From the NCBI RefSeq assembly GCF_009720365.1, contig NZ_ML769322.1, positions 61,629 through 125,628 of the forward strand: DNA of 64,000 nucleotides, read 5' to 3'. Positions within the stretch are counted from its first letter, which is position 1. Each line of letters starts with the position of its first letter. Shown one piece after another: positions 7,053 to 14,088 of the stretch. The position numbers and the translations under genes are program-made. The notes under the pieces were generated by a model. It ran no database searches. It was not told the DNA's origin and saw only the letters and a program-made list of their open reading frames with translations. This DNA comes from Catellatospora paridis (GTDB lineage: Bacteria > Actinomycetota > Actinomycetes > Mycobacteriales > Micromonosporaceae).

Positions 7053-8216
7053 TCAGGCGGAGTACGCGCTCAGCGCCGGATGGCTGTCGGGCAGCCCGTA
7101 CCAGCGCAGCAGCTCGGTCACCTCGTCGGGCTCGGCGATCAGCGCGTCCGGGTGGCGGACCAGGTGGTCGACGAGCCAGCGCTGCGCGGGCGTGAGATCG
7201 GCGTACCCCAGCGGGCTGGTCCGCGCGTCGTCCCCGAACGCCAGGTAGAAGGCCTCGCCCAGGCGCTCGGCCCACGGGCCGTGGAGCCGTCCGGTCACCT
7301 CGGACCGGACCAGCGCCGCGCGCGCGTCGGCGGCACCCAGATCGCCGAGGTGCTCCAGCAGCCGCACCGACCACTCGGCCCGGGTCAGCCCCCAAGGCGC
7401 GAGCACGGGCTCGTCCGGGCCGAGGCCGCCGCTCGCCCGCGCGCGCAGCACGGCACGCGGCTCCTCGGGCACGGTCGCGCCCGCGGTCAGCGTCCACGCC
7501 ACCGCGGCCGCCCAGCACACCTCCTCGTCGGCGTCGTGCACCATGCTCGCGATCACTGCCGACTCGGGCACGGGCCCGCGAGCGGCCAGGCCGGCCGCGA
7601 GCAGCGCGGTCACCCGCACGTCGCGCCGCCAACCGTGGCGCCCGGCCACGGCGAGCAGCGGCACGACGGTGTCCCGCGCCGCTTCCGGGAACCAGGCCAG
7701 CAGGTATGCCGCCGCCTCGATGAGATCGCCGTCGGTGTCGTCGAGCAGGGTCACGATCCGCGGCAGCTCGGCCCGGACCGCGTCGTACGCCCGCAGCTCG
7801 TCGGCCTCGCCCGGGATCGGCGGTTCGTCGGCCGCACGGCCGCTCCACTCGCTGTAGAGCAGGTGCCAGGACTCGTCCACCGCGTCCGGCGAGGGCCGCA
7901 GCCGCTCGATCGGGAAGCCCGTCACCAGGTAGGGGTGGTCCGAGCCGATCGCCTGGGCGGTCAGCAGGTCGACGATCGCGGCCCGGTCGAACGTCGCCGG
8001 GTCGACGGCCAGGTCGGTGAGGAACGGCACCGTGTAGACGTCCGCTTCGTAGCGCCTGCCCTCGTGCAGCAGGCTGCTCCAGAGTTCGTCGCGGGCGTCG
8101 CCGCGCACCTGCGGGTCGTCGGCGCGCAGCGCGGCGATGAAAGCGGGGATCTCCTCGGCCGTGCCGAAGGCGTGCGTGAGCCCGCCCCAGCCGACGGTGT
8201 CGAGCTTTTCCAGCAT
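7053..8216 (-). CDS. HEAT-repeat-like protein of unknown function
   Basis: 387 residues, soluble, mostly helical, with repeated Ala/Leu-rich paired helices (for example LIEAAAYLLAWFPEAARDTVVPLL and neighbouring segments, residues about 150-290), consistent with degenerate HEAT-like repeats. Such proteins usually act as protein-interaction scaffolds; no catalytic motif is visible. ATG at 8216 (MLEKLDTVGW) fits the onset of conserved-looking sequence and has GAAGG directly upstream. The frame is open to 8339 but lacks a better start. It converges on the stressosome operon with a 15-base gap and diverges from the GNAT gene. Function unknown. Confidence 0.7.
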   Translation of the reverse strand: MLEKLDTVGWGGLTHAFGTAEEIPAFIAALRADDPQVRGDARDELWSSLLHEGRRYEADVYTVPFLTDLAVDPATFDRAAIVDLLTAQAIGSDHPYLVTGFPIERLRPSPDAVDESWHLLYSEWSGRAADEPPIPGEADELRAYDAVRAELPRIVTLLDDTDGDLIEAAAYLLAWFPEAARDTVVPLLAVAGRHGWRRDVRVTALLAAGLAARGPVPESAVIASMVHDADEEVCWAAAVAWTLTAGATVPEEPRAVLRARASGGLGPDEPVLAPWGLTRAEWSVRLLEHLGDLGAADARAALVRSEVTGRLHGPWAERLGEAFYLAFGDDARTSPLGYADLTPAQRWLVDHLVRHPDALIAEPDEVTELLRWYGLPDSHPALSAYSA

Positions 8217-8345
8217 CCTTCGATGATGCCCACTTTCTGCGACATCAATCGGCCAATTTGTGCGACCGAAGGCACCGAGGTCAGCGGCGATCATCCCAGC
8301 GGGACCGCGCGGCCACGGCCCGCTCCCATTTGCGATCATGGGCGG

Positions 8346-8870
8346 ATGACCGTCAGCACCAGGCTCGTGACCCTCGACGACGTACCCGCTGTCAGCGCCC
8401 TCTACCTGGCGAACCTTGAGTTCCTGCGCCCGTTCGAGCCGGTGCGGGCTTCAGGGTACTTCGAACCCTCGGGCCAGCGCGAGGTGATCGGCACCGCGCT
8501 GGAACGGCACGCGCGCGGCGAGTGCGTGCCGCACGTGATCCTGCTCGACGACCGCATCGTCGGCCGGATCAACCTCAACGACATCGTGCGCGGCCCGTTC
8601 CTGAACAGCCACCTCGGCTACTGGGTGAGCCAGGACGTCAACGGCAGGGGCGTCGCCTCCGCGGCGGTGACGCGCATGATCCAGGTGGCGTTCGAGGAGC
8701 AGGGCCTGCACCGCATCCAGGCGGGCACGCTGCGGCACAACATCGCCTCGCAGAAGGTGCTGGCACGCCATGGTTTCGTCCAGTTCGGCCTGGCGGAGAA
8801 GTACCTGCAGATCGCCGGGGTCTGGCAGGACCACATCCTGTTCCAGCTGCTCGCCCATGACAGGCCGTGA
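8346..8870 (+). CDS. GNAT acetyltransferase, RimJ/RimL type
   Basis: 174 residues. The GNAT fold is recognisable: a substrate-side N-terminus, beta4 (HLGYWVSQDVNGRGVASAAV) containing the acetyl-CoA loop Q/R-x-x-G-x-A-like NGRGVA, and the C-terminal pattern NIASQKVLARHGF typical of RimJ/RimL alpha-N-acetylating enzymes. It transfers acetyl from acetyl-CoA to an amine; the substrate cannot be told from sequence. ATG at 8346 opens the conserved domain almost immediately. It is divergent from the HEAT-like gene with 129 bases between them. A GC-rich stem-loop follows at 8922-8947. Confidence 0.85.
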   Translation: MTVSTRLVTLDDVPAVSALYLANLEFLRPFEPVRASGYFEPSGQREVIGTALERHARGECVPHVILLDDRIVGRINLNDIVRGPFLNSHLGYWVSQDVNGRGVASAAVTRMIQVAFEEQGLHRIQAGTLRHNIASQKVLARHGFVQFGLAEKYLQIAGVWQDHILFQLLAHDRP

Positions 8871-8921
8871 GGCGTGTCGATGTTTCGAAAATGATTGATG
8901 TATCGCGCCCGTGACACCCGA

Positions 8922-8947
8922 CCTCCCGGACCGCCGAAACCGGGAGG
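8922..8947. terminator. GC-rich stem-loop after the GNAT gene
   Basis: A perfect 8-bp stem CCTCCCGG / CCGGGAGG with a 10-base loop, 52 bases past the stop. No T-run follows. It is the most likely transcript end before the gene at 9076. The rest of the gap to 9075 shows only the ribosome site (GAAAGGAG) of the next gene. Confidence 0.5.
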
Positions 8948-9075
8948 GCGGGCGCGACCGCGCGGACGTCGACCTGCCCTCGGGATGATCGGCCGCTGAC
9001 AAGGTCGGCGGTTGCCGATACAGTCCCTTCGCCGCCGGACGAGGACTCACCGTCGCGCGGTGAAAGGAGCCGACG

Positions 9076-9597
9076 ATGTCCGACCCGACGACCGAGGGAT
9101 ACACGGTCACCGCCGCCGAGATCGAGGGTATGGTGCGCAACCTCTGCGCGTACGCGTTGAGCGAGCCCGACCCGCTGCAGCGCTACGCCGACCTCACCCA
9201 CCAGCAGGTCCTGTTCGACGGCATCGTCGCGGCGATCCAGCGGGCGCGCGGCCGGGCCGTGGCCGACCTCGTGGTCTCCGGCATGCCGGTGGACCAGGTG
9301 GCCGCGAAGACCAACCTCGCAACCGTGCCGCGGGTGCGCAAGCTGATCAGCCTGGCCGGGGAGACCGAGCGGGTGAAGGCCGCCGCCGCGGCCGCCAAGC
9401 CCAGGAAGGCGAAGGGCACGCCCGAGGCCGAGACGGCGCCGCCGCCCGCGCCTGAGCCGGTGCCGGTCGCCGTGACCGGCAAACGCATGCTGACGCCCGC
9501 CGAACGCGAGGCGCTGGGGCTGCCCCCCGCGGCACCGCAGCCGAGCAGCCGCCCGCCGAAGCGCCGCCGCTCGGCTCAGTCGGCCGCGGGCAGGTAG
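9076..9597 (+). CDS. hypothetical protein with helical N-domain and Pro/Lys-rich tail
   Basis: 173 residues, not recognised. Residues 10-100 are helical and contain a possible helix-turn-helix-like stretch (MPVDQVAAKTNLATVPRVRKLI). Residues about 105-173 are low-complexity Ala/Pro/Lys/Arg, including a basic KRRRS end, as in some nucleic-acid-associated actinobacterial proteins. No signal peptide or membrane segment. The start is well supported: GAAAGGAG lies seven bases before ATG 9076. Its 3' end overlaps the convergent TetR gene by 22 bases. Confidence 0.7.
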   Translation: MSDPTTEGYTVTAAEIEGMVRNLCAYALSEPDPLQRYADLTHQQVLFDGIVAAIQRARGRAVADLVVSGMPVDQVAAKTNLATVPRVRKLISLAGETERVKAAAAAAKPRKAKGTPEAETAPPPAPEPVPVAVTGKRMLTPAEREALGLPPAAPQPSSRPPKRRRSAQSAAGR

Positions 9598-10307
9598 CGG
9601 TCGAGGCCCCTGATCAGCAGCTCCAGCCCGAACTCGAACCGCACCTCGCCGTCCCCCTGCACCAGCACGTCGGCGTACCGGTTCAGGTAGGGGAAGCGGT
9701 CCGGGGGCAGCGTGCGGTAGTAGTCGTGCACCTGGCCGAAGAAGTCGGCGACGAACTCGTCGACCGGCTTGCCGCTGGCCCGCTGCCGACTCTGGTAGAG
9801 CGAGCCCTCGTAGGCGTCGGCGCTGATGTACAGCGCGATCCGGTCCACCGCCCAGGCCGCCTGCTGTGGCGGCACGCCGCCGCTGATCAGCACGCCGAGC
9901 ATGGCTTCGGCCACCTTCACCGAGTTCGGGCCGGTCGGCACGTTGGCGAGGCTGACCCGGGCGATGTCGCTGTGCGCGCCGAGCACCCGGTAGGACTCCC
10001 GGGCGATCTCCAGGATCTGCTCACGCCAGCGGGCCGGGTCCGGCTCGGGTAGCTCGATCTCGCCCAGCACCCGGTCATATGCCAGTTCCAGCAGCTCATC
10101 CTTGTTCGCCACGTGCGCGTACAGCGATGCGGCTCCGGTGTTCAGCTCCTCGGCGACGCGGCGCATGCTCACCGCGTCCAGGCCCTCGCGGTCCAGCAGG
10201 GCCAGCGCTGCGTCCACGATCGCGTCCCGGCTGAGCGGCTTGCGGGCCGGGGTGCTGCGGCGCTGAGCACGCCAGGGCGGGGCCGGGATCTCGGACATGG
10301 CGCCCAT
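9576..10307 (-). CDS. TetR family regulator of the adjacent MFS exporter
   Basis: 243 residues if translation begins at ATG 10307; ATG 10298 (MSEIPAPP) is equally possible. Residues about 27-75 are the TetR DNA-binding domain (SRDAIVDAALALLDREG, SMRRVAEEL, ASLYAHVANKDELLELAYD). The rest is an all-helical ligand-binding domain of the TetR_C type that accompanies drug and antibiotic sensing. It is divergent from the 14-TM MFS gene, and the 80-base gap carries three overlapping palindromes. It therefore most likely represses itself and the exporter until a ligand binds. The 3' end overlaps the preceding convergent gene by 22 bases. Confidence 0.9.
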   Translation of the reverse strand: MGAMSEIPAPPWRAQRRSTPARKPLSRDAIVDAALALLDREGLDAVSMRRVAEELNTGAASLYAHVANKDELLELAYDRVLGEIELPEPDPARWREQILEIARESYRVLGAHSDIARVSLANVPTGPNSVKVAEAMLGVLISGGVPPQQAAWAVDRIALYISADAYEGSLYQSRQRASGKPVDEFVADFFGQVHDYYRTLPPDRFPYLNRYADVLVQGDGEVRFEFGLELLIRGLDRYLPAAD

Positions 10308-10312
10308 CGTAC

Positions 10313-10368
10313 TTGACGCGAACGCCGTTCGGTCTGTAGAACGTTGTTCGTTAAACGAACACCGTTCG
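10313..10368 (+). promoter_or_regulatory. promoter and TetR operator array for the MFS exporter
   Basis: TTGACG (10313-10318), an 18-base spacer and TAGAAC (10337-10342) form a plausible promoter toward the MFS gene. Three palindromes overlap it: CGAACG-C-CGTTCG (10319-10331), GTTCGTT-A-AACGAAC (10346-10360) and CGAAC-ACC-GTTCG (10356-10368). All share the CGAAC/GTTCG half-site, as expected for TetR dimers. Confidence 0.8.
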
Positions 10369-10388
10369 CCCGATCTCGGAGGCTCCCC

Positions 10389-11864
10389 GTGACCACCGTC
10401 CTGCCCGACACCGCCCCACCCGATACCCAGCCCGCGGCGTACCGCTGGCGCTGGGCAGCCCTGTTCGTCATCCTCGCCGCCGAGGTGATGGACCTGCTCG
10501 ACGCGCTGGTCACCACCATCGCGGGCCCCTCGATCCAGGCCGAGCTGGGCGGCTCCGAGAGCCTGATCCAATGGCTCGGCGCCGGCTACACCCTGGCCAT
10601 GGCGGTCGGGCTGATCACCGGCGGCCGCCTCGGCGACCTCTACGGCCGCAAGCGCATGTTCATGATCGGCGCGGCCGGCTTCGTCGTCGCGTCGGCGCTG
10701 TGCGCCGCGGCCACCACACCCGAGCTGCTCATCGGCGCTCGCGTGCTGCAGGGCCTGCTCGGCGCCGTGCTGCTCCCGCAGGGCCTCGGCATGATCAAGG
10801 AGATGTTCCCGCCCAAGGAGGCAGGTGCCGCCTTCGGCGCATTCGGGCCGGTCATGGGCCTGTCCGCGGTCGGCGGCCCGATCCTGGCGGGCTGGCTGGT
10901 CGACGCCGACCTGCTCGGCACCGGCTGGCGCATGATCTTCCTGATCAACCTGCCGCTGGGCCTGCTCGCCCTGTTCGGCGCGGCCAAGTTCCTGCCCGAG
11001 TCGCGCTCCGCGCACGCCTCCCGGCTCGACCTGGGCGGGGTCGCGCTGGTCAGCGCGGGCGCGCTGCTGCTGCTATACCCCCTGGTCCAGGGCCGTGAGC
11101 TGGGCTGGCCCGCCTGGACCTTCGTCATGATGGCCGCCAGCCTGCCGGTTTTCCTCCTGTTCGGCCGCCAGCAGGCCGCCCGTCGTCGCGGCGGTGGCGA
11201 CCCGCTCGTCGAGCCGTCCCTGTTCCGACGCCGCGCCTTCACCGGCGGCCTGGTCGCCGGGCTCGCCTTCTTCGCCGGCATGATCGGCTTCGGCCTGGCC
11301 TTCAGCCTGTACGTCCAGCTGGGCCTGGGATACAGCCCGCTCAAGGCCGGTCTGGCCAGCGTGCCGCAGTCGCTCGGCATCGTCGTCGGGTTCGGCATCG
11401 CCGGCGGCGCGGGCCTGACCCGCAAGCTCGGCCGCCGTCTGCTGCACCTGGGCCTGGCCGTGATGGCGGCCGCCACGATCGGCTTCGTGATCACCCTCGA
11501 CCAGGCCGGGGTCGGCGTCACCCCGTGGCAGCTGGCTCCCGCGCTCGGCGTGTTCGGCGTCGGCATGGGCCTGGTGATGGCGCCGTTCTTCGACATCATC
11601 CTGGCCGGGGTGCAGCCGCACGAGACCGGTTCGGCCTCGGGCACCTTCACCGCGGTGCAGCAGCTCGGCGGCGCGGTCGGCATCGCCCTGCTCGGCACGC
11701 TGTTCTTCAACACGGTCAGCTTCGGCCCGCTCGGCCCCGACCCCGCCTCCTTCGGCGACGCGATGCGCCTGGTGCTCTGGGTCGAGGTCGCGCTGCTGGC
11801 CGTCACGTTCCTGGCCGCATTCCTGCTCCCCCGCCAGGCCCGCGAGGAGGAACACGCCCACTGA
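10389..11864 (+). CDS. MFS multidrug exporter, DHA2 (EmrB/QacA) family, 14 TM
   Basis: 491 residues with about 14 hydrophobic segments. The MFS motif A loop is seen as GGRLGDLYGRKRMFM between TM2 and TM3, and the drug:H+ antiporter motif C region as GPVMGLSAVGGPILAGWLVD in TM5. These proteins export drugs or antibiotics using the proton gradient. GTG at 10389 has GGAGG six bases upstream; the frame is open further up but would run through the operator palindromes. Divergent from its presumed TetR repressor. The C-terminus ends in a charged REEEHAH tail. Confidence 0.92.
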   Translation: MTTVLPDTAPPDTQPAAYRWRWAALFVILAAEVMDLLDALVTTIAGPSIQAELGGSESLIQWLGAGYTLAMAVGLITGGRLGDLYGRKRMFMIGAAGFVVASALCAAATTPELLIGARVLQGLLGAVLLPQGLGMIKEMFPPKEAGAAFGAFGPVMGLSAVGGPILAGWLVDADLLGTGWRMIFLINLPLGLLALFGAAKFLPESRSAHASRLDLGGVALVSAGALLLLYPLVQGRELGWPAWTFVMMAASLPVFLLFGRQQAARRRGGGDPLVEPSLFRRRAFTGGLVAGLAFFAGMIGFGLAFSLYVQLGLGYSPLKAGLASVPQSLGIVVGFGIAGGAGLTRKLGRRLLHLGLAVMAAATIGFVITLDQAGVGVTPWQLAPALGVFGVGMGLVMAPFFDIILAGVQPHETGSASGTFTAVQQLGGAVGIALLGTLFFNTVSFGPLGPDPASFGDAMRLVLWVEVALLAVTFLAAFLLPRQAREEEHAH

Positions 11865-11982
11865 CGGCCCAGACCGTGGAACGAGCAACGGAAGGCGGAC
11901 CGGCCGTCGCGAGCGCGACCTGGCCCACGCCGCCGACCGCCCCCGGCGACGGCAGCGGCCAGCGCGCCGCCCGCCCACCCGC

Positions 11983-12011
11983 CGCGCCGCCGGACGACTC
12001 CCGGCGGCGCG
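11983..12011. terminator. GC stem-loop after the MFS gene
   Basis: A perfect 11-bp stem CGCGCCGCCGG / CCGGCGGCGCG with a 7-base loop, about 120 bases past the MFS stop. No T-run. The surrounding 11865-12152 gap (288 bases) is very GC-rich and shows no gene I can support. Confidence 0.45.
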
Positions 12012-12152
12012 GCGGCGCCTCCGCCCTCGCGAGCGGTCACGGCGGCGCGCAGCCCCGTCACGCTGGTCTCATCACGCCACACCAGCCGCTAAATCCCGGG
12101 CCATCTGACGACGCCGCCTGACCCGGCGACCGATCTGCCCCACGATGGAGGC

Positions 12153-12545
12153 ATGACCGATGAGCCCGGCACGACCGCCGACGAGCCTGTCGCGGCACGC
12201 CCTGCGAGAACTGCCGACGAGCCTGTCGCGGCAAGCCCTGCCAGGCGCGACCCGTCCGGCAGGTTCGCTCTCGCACTGGTCGGGGCCTTCCTGGCCGGTT
12301 CCTGCCTGACCGGATGCGTCGGCGCGGCCCTCGTCGCGGCGGCCCACGCCGTGCGCCACGAGCGCATGGAGGACGGCTGGCACCGTGACCGCGACCGGTG
12401 GCACGAGCGTCCCGAGTGGTACGACCGCGACCGGCATTTCCCGCCGGCGCCACCGGCCCCGGTGCCGCCCGCAGTGCCGCCCAGGCCGCCTGCGGTGACG
12501 CCCGCGCCGCCGGCCGTGCCGACGCCGTCGCCGTCCAGAACCTGA
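12153..12545 (+). CDS. small membrane protein with proline-rich tail
   Basis: 130 residues, not recognised. The N-terminal 35 residues contain two copies of an ADEPVAA(R/S)PAR unit. One hydrophobic segment follows (about residues 37-65, FALALVGAFLAGSCLTGCVG). A charged His/Arg/Glu/Asp-rich stretch (about 66-95) leads into a Pro/Ala-rich tail. The layout suggests a single-pass protein with an extended tail outside or along the wall. The two Cys in the membrane segment could hint at lipid modification, but no proper lipobox is placed at the N-terminus. CACGAT six bases before the ATG could be a leaderless -10 box. Confidence 0.6.
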   Translation: MTDEPGTTADEPVAARPARTADEPVAASPARRDPSGRFALALVGAFLAGSCLTGCVGAALVAAAHAVRHERMEDGWHRDRDRWHERPEWYDRDRHFPPAPPAPVPPAVPPRPPAVTPAPPAVPTPSPSRT

Positions 12546-12590
12546 GTCCGGGGGCTGCACGGCCGGCCTCCATATGAGACAGTGCCGGAC

Positions 12591-12770
12591 ATGCAGACCT
12601 TCACCTCCCGGGCGCTCGTCGCGCTGTCGATCGTCTACGGCGCCACCATCGCCATCCTGGCGATCACCGGCTCCGACCACGTGGGCAAGTTCGCCGCCAT
12701 CGGCGGTATCACCATCGGCGTGCTCTGGGCGCTGCGAGCAGTGCTGGGCTCAGGGTCGAATCAGGAGTAG
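12591..12770 (+). CDS. small two-TM membrane protein
   Basis: 59 residues from ATG 12591 (62 from GTG 12582). Two hydrophobic segments (about residues 9-27 and 33-53) separated by a short polar turn (GSDHVGKF), then a polar tail GSGSNQE. Not recognised; similar tiny membrane proteins are common in actinomycetes and mostly uncharacterised. It lies 46 bases after the preceding membrane-protein gene and just before a very strong terminator hairpin, so the two may share a transcript. Confidence 0.55.
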   Translation: MQTFTSRALVALSIVYGATIAILAITGSDHVGKFAAIGGITIGVLWALRAVLGSGSNQE

Positions 12771-12775
12771 GCAAT

Positions 12776-12809
12776 CCGTCCGGTGGCGGGGCGGCCCGCC
12801 ACCGGACGG
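12776..12809. terminator. strong bidirectional stem-loop
   Basis: A perfect 15-bp stem (CCGTCCGGTGGCGGG / CCCGCCACCGGACGG) with a 4-base loop lies in the 49-base gap between convergent genes. There is no T-run, but stability and position make a shared terminator likely. Confidence 0.75.
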
Positions 12810-12819
12810 CCCGCGGAGT

Positions 12820-13908
12820 TCAGACCCGCGAGCTGTAGCTGATGAAGAACTCCGGGGTCACCGGCGCGCCCGTGGCGCTCCAGCAGATCACGTTGCGGAC
12901 GATCACGACGCCGCCGGAGAGCAGCCAGACGTTCTGCAGGTTGCAGTAGCTCGCGCCGCTGCGGTGTCCGCTGACCTGCACGTGCCCCTCGCGGAACCCG
13001 ACCTTGTGGAACTCGACGTACTGCAGACCCGGACCGACCGGGGTCGAGGTATTGACCGAGCCGACCGAGTTGTAGCTGGACGGGCCGGGGAACCCGGGTG
13101 TCCACAGGTAGCCGAAGTACTTCGGCGGGTTGAACGACCCGTAGACCGAGCGGGCGCGGTGGTAGGTCAGGTCGAACCAGCTGTCGGCGGGCGCTCCGAC
13201 GTGGTCGTAGCAGCGCACGACGATGTCCAGCCCGGCCCCGCCGGGGATCCAGTTGTCAATCTTGCAGCGGCGCGGGCTGTTCGGGTGCTGGGCGGTCACC
13301 TGCAGGTTGCCGTCGTACAGTCCGGTGCTGACGCCGGGCAGGTAGACCTTGTAGACACCGGTGCCGATCCCGCCGTGGGTGACCGTGTTGACTCCCCCGA
13401 CCGGGTTGTACGACGTGTTGGTGCCGCCGGTGGACTTGCCCTGCACATAGGCGTACGTGCCGGGTCCCGCGAGCAGGCCGGAGCTGGTCGAGTACATGAC
13501 CGTGAACGCCGACCAGTCCGGGGTGATCACCGCGCCGGTGTACTTGTAGCACTGCACCTCGACGATCTGGTCGGCCCCGGCGGCGTAGTAGTTCCAGACC
13601 TGGCACCAGCGCGGGTCACCGGCGACGGCGGTGACGTGGGCGACGCCGTTGGCCGAGGCGATGCTCGGGAACTTCACCCGGTAGCGGCCGACCACCAGCG
13701 GGCTGACCGTGCTGTTGGGGATGTTGTCGCTCTTCCACTGCCGGGTCGGGTCCATCAGGTAGGCGGCCGGTGGGACGGGGTTGTCCATGAAGGCGAACGC
13801 CCAGCGGTCGGGTGTGGCAGCGTGCGCGGCCGGGGCTTGCACGACGCCTGCGGCACCGGCCGCCGTGACGGCGGCCAGCAGCGCCACGAGGGCGCGACGG
13901 AGTTTCAC
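12820..13908 (-). CDS. secreted protein with three homologous ~100-residue repeats
   Basis: 362 residues. A classical signal peptide (KLRR, hydrophobic core, AHA-A) ends near residue 31. The mature part holds three units sharing the pattern C-x-V-x-N...V-x-C-Y/W...G-A-P...F-x-x-Y: one around residues 105-145 (CQVWNYYAAG, VEVQCYKYTG), one around 215-255 (CKIDNWIPGG, IVVRCYDHVG) and a last one (CNLQNVWLLSGG, VICWSATG) that ends the protein. Two Cys per unit suggest one disulfide each. This looks like a beta-rich extracellular binding protein; I do not recognise the family. GTG at 13908 has GGAGG seven bases upstream. A strong hairpin follows its stop. Confidence 0.8.
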   Translation of the reverse strand: MKLRRALVALLAAVTAAGAAGVVQAPAAHAATPDRWAFAFMDNPVPPAAYLMDPTRQWKSDNIPNSTVSPLVVGRYRVKFPSIASANGVAHVTAVAGDPRWCQVWNYYAAGADQIVEVQCYKYTGAVITPDWSAFTVMYSTSSGLLAGPGTYAYVQGKSTGGTNTSYNPVGGVNTVTHGGIGTGVYKVYLPGVSTGLYDGNLQVTAQHPNSPRRCKIDNWIPGGAGLDIVVRCYDHVGAPADSWFDLTYHRARSVYGSFNPPKYFGYLWTPGFPGPSSYNSVGSVNTSTPVGPGLQYVEFHKVGFREGHVQVSGHRSGASYCNLQNVWLLSGGVVIVRNVICWSATGAPVTPEFFISYSSRV

Positions 13909-14017
13909 GGGGGTACCTCCGACTAGGTGAGACAGGGTCCCGTCAATCTAGGGCACCCATCGCCATCGTTCGATGCAGCGACGTTGATCTGCCAGCGGAA
14001 CCGTCCGGGCCGCACGG

Positions 14018-14060
14018 TTGACATCGATCGATGGGCGTACGACTCTTGGGAGCGCTTCCA
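14018..14060 (+). promoter_or_regulatory. promoter and CebR/LacI-type operator for the secreted glycosidase
   Basis: A perfect TTGACA lies at 14018-14023; no clear -10 is evident. The near-palindrome TGGGAGCGCTTCCA at 14047-14060 differs by one base from TGGGAGCGCTCCCA, the operator bound by the LacI-family cellobiose repressor CebR in Streptomyces. It lies 28 bases before the start codon, so repression by a LacI-family sugar regulator is expected. Confidence 0.7.
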
Positions 14061-14088
14061 ATCACCACTCCCGAAAGGAGGTCCGACG

